Assembly (NCBI GenBank): GCA_019095985.1
Contig: CM032667.1
Coordinates: 40,713,826 to 40,777,825 of the forward strand
DNA from: Streblospio benedicti
Lineage: Eukaryota > Annelida > Polychaeta > Spionida > Spionidae
Direction: 5' to 3'
Length of the DNA: 64,000 nucleotides
The notes beneath the pieces are model-generated. The model did no database searches. It was not told the DNA's origin and saw only the letters and a list, made by a program, of their open reading frames with translations. The position numbers and the translations under genes were made by a program. Of this stretch, positions 1 through 10,326 are shown piece after piece (the first letter of the stretch is position 1; each line of letters opens with the position of its first letter).

Positions 1-1523
1 TTGGGATTTCTAAGTGCTATCTTGCTGTAGGTATCTAACTATTTGTGTTTCTGGTTATACCAACCATGACTGACATTTGGACCCATTTCACTTGTGTTGA
101 GGTTTAACAGTGTTTGAAATAGTAGGGGACCCGAGGGCTTTGAACCCTTAACCAGTGCCCTTGACTCTTAAGACGTGAGGGCTCTGCTGTCGCTCAATTA
201 TTTTGGTGAGTATTGGTGAGTCATAGTGAATTCCTTACTTCATCATGTACTAAACATGGTTCAAATACGTGTCTATAAAGCAACCACTTTTTTTGCTAAC
301 ATTTCAAACACATATCACAGCAGAGCCATTAGCTTATGATCAGGGCTTCTAATCATTTAAAGTTAAGGGCCCTGCTGTATCCGAACTTTTCCTGCGAGTT
401 ACAAAGTGGCACTGGTTAAAAACAAAAGAAGGGTTAAATAATACTACTCATGTCACACTTGTTCAATACACCAACATGCATCTCATCAAGAAAATCCCCT
501 GCTTGCGAATATCAATAAGTTGATGGTAAACATGGAGCCACGTGGCAATATTTACACCATCTGTTAAACATGAGCTAATTTACATATTTGCGAATTGCCC
601 ATAATTGATATTGAAGATGACCAATCTTTGAAGGATGATGCTAGGTACTTTTAGTATTCTCAAAATATCTATAACAAATACTGAGCCCATTTCGGGGTTG
701 TAAAGCGCAAGATGCAGATGAATCATCATGGCAATATGCAAAAAACATTTTTTCGCCAATGACAAGATGGGATAGGGATTATCATATCCCATATCCCTTT
801 TGGGGATCCTTGTTTCCCACATCACGCTTTTCAGCCTTATCCCCGAGTCCCATTTCCCTATGCCCCCGCCCCATCACCGAATATAAACAGTCAAACAATG
901 AACACATGTTTAGTCATATGAAGAATGCGGGATTCCGTACATGTCGTAACTGTCGTCGTCAAATTATCTTGTACAAAAAAAATGTAAAACGGCTGAAAGA
1001 GAACGTTATGTGAATCATGTTTGCATGGGTCTGGTTGAGCTAGATTGCAGAGGTTGATGGATCTGGTCAGAAAATGTGCCTATTCTTTTTCGTTTCCCCT
1101 GTTGTTAACCGTCGCTCTATTATATGCTGTCTTCTCAGACTAGATTTTGTCAAAGTGAATACTGTGACTACTCACCAAGCATTATTGCACGATCGCAACT
1201 TCCAAATCGAGGCCGTTGGGTCACTTCGCCATTCCCGCTGAAAGAGGACGTTATGTTGTTGCTGCTTGGATGTTGGCAAGATCGTTGTCTCTTACGTTCA
1301 ACGTAACGTCACGTCGCTTACCGCTCTACACGTACGTCCTTTGTAATGTAATATGCATAACAGAATAACAGAATACACAAGCAAAGTGATGCTTACAAGT
1401 TTGGAGTTGACATTTCAAAGATATACATGTATATGAAATGCCGCCAGATATTTTAACTCTATGGCTGAATAGATGAATTCGTGAACAATGGTGATAATTT
1501 AACTTCACTCGACGGTAACATAA
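1..1523. other. Intergenic, no gene recognised
   Basis: Short reading frames occur on both strands but none has a recognisable domain or start context. An imperfect palindrome built on GGGATA/TATCCC lies at about 769-799, followed by a C-rich low-complexity stretch to about 890. Any promoter or 5' non-coding exon of the gene starting at 1524 should lie here, but no TATA box or initiator could be singled out. Confidence 0.5.
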
Positions 1524-2380
1524 ATGCCTGTATTGGAAGTATCAGCGGTCACGGTCTGGCTGGTCTTGTTGCAACAGGCAGTGCCAGTCGTTCTAGAAGA
1601 AGAGTCTAGTGGAGAACCTACCCCAGGCCCGAAACCCGACTGCAAATGGATGATCTACCGTGATGACGTTACCGAAGCATGCACCGGCAACAGCAATATC
1701 ACCAAGAACATGGGGAAAAGAGTAGCATGGACGAGTGCCAGAAAGCCTGTTGCGCGGAGAGTGTTGAGAGCGATAAAGATCCGGCGTACAAAGTTATCAT
1801 ATGGGAAGCTGACAAGAAGTGCATATGCTCCAGTAGGTGCTATGGGTTCAGTCTTGTCACAAAACCAAGTCCTGGCACCAAAATTGGCATCATTAAAAAA
1901 GGCTTTCGTTGTCAAGATCCGAAGTCCCACCTATTAAGTGCACCTATCAAGCAGCTTAAAAAGTGCGATGAAAATCGGGATAAACAAGAAACGCCTGTGT
2001 GTGCTTTTACTTGTAAGCCGAATAACATTACGGAAGAATCAACCTGCGCGTTTGTGACGCCGCAAATGGATGGGGACAAGGCGATTGATGCGGGAATGGA
2101 TCAGGGCCTCACAATTGAAGACTATACGTGGATCCCCGCTCCTTGTGGGGTTGAGAAGGACAGTGGCGTTGATTCTGAAGCCAACACGGTCTTAATAATC
2201 GGGTTAGGAAGTGTTGGCAGCCTGCTTTTACTTGTAGGAATTGGTGTAGGGGGATACTTTTGCTACAAGAAAAAGATCAAACCAAAGCTGGCAATGCTGG
2301 CTAAGGCAACGGGCGAGGGTGGTGAGGGAGAAGGATTATCAGAATCAGAGTATGAAGATGGTCAAGAAGACCAGCTATAG
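1524..2380 (+). CDS. Type I membrane protein with Cys-rich apple/PAN-like ectodomain, one apparent frameshift
   Basis: The protein begins MPVLEVSAVTVWLVLLQQ, a typical signal peptide ending near AVPVVLEEES. An extracellular part follows with cysteine pairs: DC, EAC, DECQKACC and CICSSRC. The SMDECQKACC and KKCICSSRC segments resemble the Cys pattern of apple/PAN-type modules, a moderate-confidence family guess. A second Cys group lies at about residues 148-208. A single membrane span is at about 222-245 (bases 2186-2258), then a KKK stop-transfer and an acidic tail ending EYEDGQEDQL. The signal peptide and first Cys are in one frame (1524 onward); everything after about 1720 is in the frame whose first Met is 1679. 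The switch falls in a GGGGAAAAG run near 1711-1721, as if one base were missing, giving about 285 residues. There is no room for an intron, so a sequencing/assembly indel or a young pseudogene is most likely. No good polyadenylation signal was seen. Function unknown; adhesion or receptor roles are possible. Confidence 0.65.
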
Positions 2381-2627
2381 ATGAATATTGTTTGAAAATA
2401 GGAGTTGAAAGTTTAGGTTGATGTTGGCTGACAATTATGTGAACATTAATATTTTGTACTAATAGACTATATATGTAAATTGCAGATGGTATATTGATAT
2501 TATATCTGGAACATTGGCTGGGTGTTTGTTCTATTCATGTGTGCATGGTGCGTTTTGATTTCTTTGGAGATGTTCGATATATAATAGTGCCAAGAGGTTC
2601 ATGGGTTTAAATCTATTTTAAACTTCT

Positions 2628-2756
2628 AGTTGTAATTGTAACTGACAGTTTCAAAAATGGTGTAATTGTAATTATAACTGACCTTTTCAAAAATGGTGTA
2701 GCCTAATTTTAATTGACTTTTTCTATCTATGTTGTAATTGTAATTGGGGTTTATAT
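2628..2756 (+). repeat. Degenerate tandem repeat of GTAATTGTAATT
   Basis: About three degenerate units read GTAATTGTAA-(T/C)-TGAC followed by TTTCAAAAATGGT. The unit is roughly 45 bp. It lies in the presumed 3' flank of the upstream gene. Confidence 0.6.
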
Positions 2757-3222
2757 GCTCAGCCGAAAGACGACGATTTTGAGATGATACAATAGCTATG
2801 CCCCCCCCCCTAATTGTTGACAGCCAAACCCCAAAGATACCCCAATTTTTCTAAATCTCAAATCAAAAACTCATACTTTTGCAAAAAATGCTGAAACATT
2901 TTGCTGTTGCCTTACAGTTTCATATAGATTCAATATATTGTTTGAAACACCAATATTTAAGACACCCTATTCTGGCATAAACCAATTTACAAAAAATTAA
3001 GACAACCCATTGTGAACTCAACGTGGAGCATAGCTACCAAAAACAGATGGTAGTTAGCCCCCCCCCCCCCGCACACGGGATGAAGAGAGCCTAAGAAAAG
3101 GTTAGATGGTATCAATTTATTACACGTAACACAGCAAGACAGCCTTTTTAACAACATTTTTGCCGCCGGCAAATTTTGCCTATAAAAGTGACAAATTTGA
3201 AAATCCTTATCTATTGAAACAA

Positions 3223-3223
<1 letters not shown>

Positions 3224-3296
<73 letters not shown>
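3224..3296 (+). repeat. (CA)n microsatellite
   Basis: About 36 uninterrupted CA dinucleotides. The open frames through it on both strands (poly-TH and poly-CV) are products of the repeat. Confidence 0.98.
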
Positions 3297-3298
<2 letters not shown>

Positions 3299-4904
3299 TT
3301 ATTCTTTTGAACATCATGTCAAAAGGTAACAAGGGAATGTTTTGAAGTTTTAAAAGGATACTTATTTGGGGGCCATTTGGGATTCGTTTTCAGAACCAGG
3401 GAAAACAATTTGGAGTTTCTGATTCAATAGAAGTCACAACTTCAACTAAGATTTTACTTCAGCTTTTTTTTCCACAGAGACAGTACTTTGACCTTTCTAA
3501 TCAGCAGTATTAATACATTGGTCAATGATCCGTGTCTACTGTACACACAACAAATGACAGCAACCGACAAAACGATTACCGTCCTTTTGTCTACCCAAGC
3601 AACAGCAGCAGCAACGACCGGAAGCGAGACTAATCGCTTGTCAACCAAGCCGCTTTATAATATTGAACTTTGAAAAATCGATTTTTTTGCAGTAAGCGTG
3701 AGTTGTAAGAGCTGCCGCTCGATTGAACTGTGATATTATTATTCAGTGAAACTTACTGTACTGAGTATGCAGCACCGGGGACAAAACATATGATGGAATT
3801 TTACGCACCTTTATCAATGTGATTCGCCTGCTGGTTGACATTTGTCTTCAGGGGAGGCACAGTTTTGATGGGATAATTTGTGTGAACTTTTGAAAAAACA
3901 ACAACACGTGACTACTGCATGGATTAAAAATGAGTTTTATGTTATGGTATTTTTGGTGTTTCTGGATATTTAAAAATGCCTGTATGCACAATTGCATTCA
4001 TGCAACTGTTTTTTTTTTTCTAGGACCCTAACCATTGATCATTGTGTAACAATATGATTTTTGCTTGATTTGTATATCACTGTAATTATATATTAAGCAA
4101 TTATCTACATAGGCAGAGGGCCAGAACGTGAAGTGTAGCTAAATATAAAAATATAATATTGCAGGTCTCCCTACCACAGGGGATATAGTGCAACTAATAT
4201 GTTTGCAATACTGTTTCTGTTTAGACACATTTTCAGTCGTGAATTGAAATCTGGGCTGAATTATTCAGATATTGTAACTCTAATTGACTGCCCTCCAGTA
4301 TAGTCAGAAATACAGGTTTACTCTAGGGCATTTTTTTTCCTAATAGGGGTTGTTTGCTTAATAACTTGGTATGCATGCCATAATAATTTGAATGTACAAC
4401 AGGTATAAATTATGTGATAAACACGTGTGAATATACATGTGGATAAAGAAAGGAAATATAGTGGAATAATTTATATTTGAGACACTTGGATAGGTCTTTA
4501 ATAAGCCTTAGGATACCTAGCATGTAGAGCACTCTAAGCAGGTGTAAGTATGGACGCTTTGTCATTTCCATAAAAGTAATTATAATGCCTGATTGCACCT
4601 GCGAGTTTGTTGTGCTTTTTGTTTGTCTTCCTCAATTATTAGTTGTTCGGGCGCAAAGTAATAAATGCACGTGTGTGCGTTATCAATTTTCAGAAAGATG
4701 TATATGGAATGTCATCTGTGTATTTGTTTGTGTTCTGTTTTAAATGCGTTCTTGAATTGTCTGCTTTTTCACTCTCCCAGACGCATATGGTAGTTTTTTG
4801 TTTTGTTTTTTTTTTGTTTTTTTTCTGCAGTGTTCTGAGTGTACGGGTATTATCAACATATGAAGCACATTGGTTGCAACTCCTCTTTTCCGAGAATGTG
4901 GATC

Positions 4905-4990
4905 TTTTTATCTGACAGTGATCGCGACCAAGAATCCAACCCGCAACCTTATCGTCATGACACCAATGCCTATTCCTTCGACCGCTTTGT
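4905..4990 (-). repeat. Possible tRNA-derived SINE fragment
   Basis: On the minus strand the sequence has GGTTGCGGGTTGGATTC, which resembles a B box (GGTTCGANTCC), preceded by a weak A-box region. It sits beside the CTTA microsatellite, which could be the remnant of a SINE tail. The match is weak. Confidence 0.3.
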
Positions 4991-4996
4991 TGACTT

Positions 4997-5056
<60 letters not shown>
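4997..5056 (+). repeat. (CTTA)n microsatellite
   Basis: Fifteen near-perfect CTTA tetranucleotides. Confidence 0.97.
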
Positions 5057-6019
5057 TCTATTGATTGATTTGACATGGCATGCAATATGAATAGCATATG
5101 AGGATAGGTATACAGGGTATATATACCTAGCCCTTTAGGGCTTATCAGTCATTTTTATAGATACGATGTAACTAGTTGATGTAATTAGTAGAAGCACGAT
5201 GCAACTAGTATGGCCAGTCAAAACGCCTTCAAAAGACAATCCAAAACCATTGCGACTGATGTTACTGAGAAAGTCACGTGCTTAGCTCAGGAGCAAATGA
5301 GACAATGACAGAGCCAATTACAATGCATATTAGCTGTTGCCTAATAGAGGCCTATGTGAAGGCTCAACCTAGGTTGACAAACACACTTCTTTCAGCATGT
5401 TCAGCTTTACATAAAAAAAAAACACTTAATCTTAATATGACTTTTCTCTGGTGACGTTGTTGACAAGCTATATTTGATGTGACGTCACGAAGCGTTAGCC
5501 AACGTCACGAACGTTTGTTGATTTATACCAAAACAAACAGGTGGTGCTCAGTGAGGCCCCCACCTCTCTCTACCATCTCCCTGGCTGTCAAGGGCTGTGT
5601 GCCCGGAGACCACAGAGGGCACGACGCAGTCTCTCACGGACACACAATAACAGTGACTCGTCTTATTTTATGGCAGTTATATAGTCATTCGTTTTTGTGT
5701 CTGCATGTGTTTGTGGGTAAAGATGTGGACCAATGAACCCTATATACGGGCATCAACCTGTACATGTCAAACTTTTTGTTATACTGCAACGTCGTTTTTG
5801 GCGTGTCACACGTTTTGCAGCAGAAATAGGCAATTTGTAAACATTAAAAAAAAAAAAAAAAAAAAAAAAAAACAAAAACAAAAAAACAGTATGATTCCTC
5901 AATGTGAATGTCGTTATAGCCTCTTTTTAATAGTTCTAGTGTTGGTGAATTCCTATTAATATATGAAAATATGAACCAGTAATTAAGCTTGAACTGACAC
6001 ACACACACACACACACGCA

Positions 6020-6051
<32 letters not shown>

Positions 6052-6439
6052 CACACCTGAAGCGTTACATAAAGTGATGGCAACAATCTGCAATAGTGGC
6101 ATATTTGTTTAGCTACAGAAACACCTTTGCCCCTCTACTGACACTACTGCAAATAAGCATCAATACAATGTATTTGACGTGCAATGCAAGTGTTCCTCAA
6201 AATAGGATTTACAATGCCATCATACGTAGTCAGTATTTTGTATAAAAGTTCCCTTTTTACCAAATGACTATCACTATTACTATTGCTATTCACTCCCAAG
6301 CTGGCTCATTTCTCCCAGCTACTAGTTCCCGGGAGGAGAAATTTCTTTTTGCAAAGACAGTGTCACTTCATGCTAGCAAAAAGGGCAGTTGATAAGCGTG
6401 TTTGCTGTGGCTTTGGCGGTCAAGTACTCTACCCATTAA
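5057..6439. other. Intergenic, no gene
   Basis: Mostly unique AT-rich sequence. A palindromic cAMP-response-type site TGACGTCA lies near 5480. An A-rich run (5845-5886) and a CA/GCAC microsatellite are included. No gene recognised. Confidence 0.5.
5997..6057 (+). repeat. Compound CA / GCAC microsatellite
   Basis: CA dinucleotides flank a core of about six GCAC tetranucleotides at about 6017-6040. Confidence 0.95.
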
Positions 6440-6545
6440 TGCTAACACACACGGGGCGTCTGAGAGGTGTGATAAGGAATCAAACCCGCGATCAAGTACT
6501 CGACTCACTGATAAGTCGTCAGCCCCCGGCTGTCAAGTGGCATTA
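6440..6545 (-). repeat. Possible tRNA-derived SINE fragment, second type
   Basis: The minus strand contains GCGGGTTTGATTCCTTATC, close to a pol III B box. A convincing A box and a tail are not visible, so it may be a degenerate copy. Confidence 0.25.
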
Positions 6546-6984
6546 CGGCAGAGATCTCGTGGTCTCTTGTGTCTCTTATTAAGCCCCGGTCAGAGAGCAC
6601 CGACTCTGTCACTGACCAGTTAGAGATGAAGTTAATTGCACGAGGTAAAAAAAAAAGATCATACATTTGAAGTACGTCTGCTAAGAGACTATGTTCGAAT
6701 TACCAAACTGCTGCAATGTCACAACTGATTGGGCTTTTGTGTTCTGTCATAGGGGAGAATCTTTACTTGGAGACATGCTTCACACATTGTGTAGCTATCT
6801 GTCGTGTTTTGACGACCATTCTATGAAACGTCATTTGAGCTTTCAAAAAGTGTGGTAGGCTTCTTACGTGTAAGTGTGAACGCTTGTGAACATGCTGCGG
6901 CACACCAAAATGGTGTCCTTTGAACGAGAAAGTTGATGGATCTGTTTTGACCATCCAGTGACATTTGAAGAACTGCATGGGAGA

Positions 6985-7307
6985 GTAAATGTAAATGTAA
7001 AATGTAAATGTAAATTGCTCTCGTGACTTTATAATTTACACCAGTCCCAGTTATTGATCATTTTTTTATCATTTCTCATATGCTTGCATCGGCAGCACAT
7101 TCCGCGCACAATGCCAATCTGTCACACAATCACTCACTCTTTCAACCCAATGACCAGTACCTAATTAACGTGTAGGTGTCACGGAGCAGTGTGCATCTGC
7201 TTGAGGGATGAAAGCTTGCTCAACACCCACCACCAGACCCGACCAGGAATCGAACCCACGACCCTCTGGTCACGAGTCCAACTCCCTATCCACTAGGCCA
7301 CAGAAGC
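6985..7307 (-). repeat. tRNA-derived SINE, copy A
   Basis: Read on the minus strand from 7307, the head contains TGGCCTAGTGG (A-box-like) and, 37 bases on, GGGTTCGATTCCTGG (B box), as in a tRNA. The body follows and the element ends in an (ATTTAC)n tail at 7015-6985. The same body occurs at 19680-20012 and 54291-54521. Copy A lacks a segment of about 30 bases just before the tail that the other two keep. Confidence 0.8.
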
Positions 7308-8189
7308 ACGAGAGTACATCGGTGAAGCAAGTCAGTAGACTACCAGGCGCGCACACTAACGCCGCCCCAATGCGACTGTGCTCCATAGAAGGCCGACGGT
7401 CACTAGTGGTCACTAGCTACCCGGTGGTTGCCAGGAGACACACCAATTAGGATATAAACCTCTTGTAAGGCTGAGGGTCATGCATTCGGCAGTCCGTATT
7501 TCGTATCGAACCTTGACCAATGTCGCTAAGTAGTGCTGTCCGAGTGCACAGTACTAGTAGGCCTATCACTGAACCCCAGTGAGCAGCTTGTTTAAGTGAA
7601 AATATTTCTAGATCTGTAAGTTGGTACAATATAATAGTTTCTTGAAAAACAGTTTCAGCACACGTAGTTTTGGGTATGTTTTACCCTAGTGTCACCACTC
7701 TGAGAGCTCATAGAGGTGGTCTGAATAGATAGGTGGTCTTCAGTAGAGGTACTGCTGTACACGCGTGTCATCACGATTGCTACACTGTTCTGCTATTCAA
7801 TTGAACAGGCGACAATCGCACCTTCCATTCACACTGCCCTGCCATGCGGAAAACACCATACAGCGCATTAAATGCTCGCATTGCCCTAGTGCGATGTAGC
7901 GGACACACAGTTTGATTTACTGCTTTGAACTTGCAACAGGTGTCGATAGTGGTGGCCGCCATTTACAGGGTCATCAATAAAAAATGTCTGGAGTCAAACA
8001 ATGGGCGACAATAGAGGACAATGCTGCTTTTGTCCTTGTTGGGACCATCGAAGGTACTTCAACCGGTTCTGTTTGAAGCTGTCTCCCGGTGTCATTATAG
8101 TGTGATGTTGAAAGTGTTAATCAATTGTGGACGGTAAAGAGAATTGGGGCCAATGTGACATACTGCTTTCGTAGCCAAGTGTAGTCGCA
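7308..8189. other. Intergenic with a MITE fragment
   Basis: A stretch around 7690-7755 has GAGGTGGTCT units and ends GAGGTACTGCTG followed by TA. This is the right terminus of the pogo/Tigger-like MITE family found throughout the window. The rest is unassigned. Confidence 0.45.
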
Positions 8190-8484
8190 TAATAACTGTC
8201 TTGCATAATAGAGGAGGTCTGCTGTTAATGAGTTGTTCTTTCAGAGCTGAAGTAGAAGTCATACAAATTCAGTTGTTCTCGTTGTTGTACTGCATATCAT
8301 GGATTGAAGAGTATACCAAATTCACTGAATAATAATCATGATTATACTAAATAATGGGTGCCGATTATAGGTAACTTTTACACCTCACGACCAAGATATA
8401 GGCGTGGTCAACACAACTTGCTGTGCTTTACACATCGTTTACACCAATTTGAGCCACCGGGGCTATAAATGTCTAACAATAGGG
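8190..8484 (+). repeat. Left arm of a large inverted repeat
   Basis: From the ATAACTGTC near 8191 to ATGTCTAACA at about 8476, this arm matches the reverse complement of 9888-10195 with scattered substitutions and small indels. Shared blocks include GGCGTGGTCAACACAACTTG and TTTGAGCCACCGG. The arms are about 1.4 kb apart. Confidence 0.85.
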
Positions 8485-9887
8485 GTGCGTAAGTATATCT
8501 AATGATTGATGCCAAGCAACACCTGACTCACGGGTCATGTCTAGTGTGGATGTTTGCGCTGTTCTTTTCGTGAAATTTTGGGACCTTAAAACTGTCTTAA
8601 AGGAATTGTTTCTTAATGGTGTTGCTTTTGGTTTGAGGCTCGATTGTAGAAGACAAGAGCGAATGAGTAAGCCAATATCAATCACGGCTTCTGAAAGCTG
8701 CTCAATAACTGATCCAGCGGGAGTGTACCCAGCACTCACCGCGAAAACATTTTCCAAAATGAAACCTCCACAAAATTACCTTTGAAATCTCATTAAACAG
8801 CTTTTGACGCCTTTTCTCTGACCCCTCTACATCAGGTACATTAATAAGGCTGGGTTCACCGCTGTAGTAGGGGAAATACGAATTACTTGAAACTGCATAA
8901 TATGACTTACTATTTCATAATCAATTGCATATAAGCCAATTCACTGCAATGGAAACCAATGGGAAAAAGAGATCACAAGCACACCCATAATATGATAGAA
9001 ATCCATTTTGAAGATGCTCTTTTGTATGTATATTTGTCTGGTGCGAGATTAGACGCGACACTGCACTATCTGGGCTAATCCGGGTCGTGTCCTGTTTTCG
9101 GGTGTTTCTGGCCATCATCACTTCTCAAACTTTCATGTTGACTAAGGAAATACGAGTTAGTTTCAATAAATTGATTGTCTTAGTGAGTGCTACTTACTCC
9201 AACTAAGCCTATCACACGTGCCTCTTTTGAAGGGCGCAAAATGCAGTGAAGAATTGACCTGTCCTGTCGTGTCATGTTAATCTGTTGCGATAGCGCTGGA
9301 ACCTGTAACAGTTTTCACCTGCTCTTCAGCTATATATCTAAAATACGATCGCTGGTATGTACAAGTGTTGGTTTTCAATAACGAACGTGACCAATACGAC
9401 TTATTCATCAAAAAAGGGTCAAAATAGTCCAAGTGACGCTACCCTTTAAAAGTGCAATAATAGAAGTTCTATCTACCTCGCGCCAACTCAAATCATAAGC
9501 CTCAGAAATTAACACCCGTTGGCGTAATGCCATTGCCCCACATACTACCAACGGTGAAAGTGACCCAAAGAAAGCATTGTAAAGTCTGTAAAGTGTCCTA
9601 GTCTTGAGCATGATCCATAATACTCTTTGTATTCAGGTTTGTCCACAGAAGATCCAGGTCCCTCAACAAGAAGCCCCATAATGCCACGAGGGCTGTAGTA
9701 TTACGTGCACCCCAACCTTTGTGGAGGTGTTAAAGGAGAGTGTGTATACTGTGCAGGTATATGATCGAATAATCAACGAATACCTAAAGCAAGCACACAT
9801 ATTTATACATTGTTATAGAAATGCTGGCCAGTGCAATTTGGTGCGGATGAAAATACGTCCATTTTTAAGGGGTATGGAAGGGGGCGA
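8485..9887. other. Spacer between inverted-repeat arms
   Basis: About 1.4 kb of AT-rich sequence between the arms. It has overlapping short frames on both strands at 8473-8785 but no recognisable transposase or host domain. If the arms are termini of one element, this would be its interior, and it looks non-coding. Confidence 0.4.
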
Positions 9888-10195
9888 CCCCTGTTAGACA
9901 TTTACAGCGCCGGTGGCTCAAATTGGTGTAAACGTGGTGTAAAGCACAGCAAGTTGTGTTGACCACGCCTATATTTTGGTCATGAGGTGTAAATGTTACC
10001 TATAACAGGTATTCATTATTTAGTATAATTATGATTATTATTCAGTGACTTTGATATACTCTAAAATTCATAATATGCAGTATACCAACGAGAACAACTG
10101 AATTTGTATGACTTCTACGTCAGTTCTAAAAGGACAACTCATTAACAGCAAGCATCTTCTATTAACTCCAGCCGTGGGGCTAGACAACTGTTATC
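9888..10195 (-). repeat. Right arm of a large inverted repeat
   Basis: Reverse-complement match to 8190-8484. The outer part diverges and passes into a MITE-like stretch that ends at 10326. Confidence 0.85.
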
Positions 10196-10326
10196 AATAG
10201 AGATGGTCTTTTTACGGAGATTCCATTGATTTATTATCCATGCTTTGCGAACGCAAAAAAAATGACCTTATTCGCGGAAAGGTGTTTTCTCCATGCATAT
10301 AGATGTAATATTTGGAAGTTCTACTG
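10196..10326. mobile_element. Pogo/Tigger-like MITE, right part
   Basis: Begins with ATAGAGATGGTC-type units and ends GGAAGTTCTACTG followed by TA, the right terminus of the CAGTAGAACCTC family. The left terminus is not clear. Confidence 0.4.

Larger units (their letters stand above)
2381..4900. other. Intergenic and 3' flank, no gene
   Basis: This holds the presumed 3' untranslated region of the upstream gene, then AT-rich unique sequence. Poly-C runs occur at about 2803 and 3058, and simple repeats are listed separately. No coding signal was recognised. Confidence 0.5.

Noticed and set aside
2987-3345. Long Cys-Val and Thr-His frames
   Set aside because: These are direct translations of the CA microsatellite.
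7232-7307. Possible functional tRNA gene
   Set aside because: A and B boxes are present but it continues into a SINE body that recurs elsewhere, and a clean cloverleaf was not seen.
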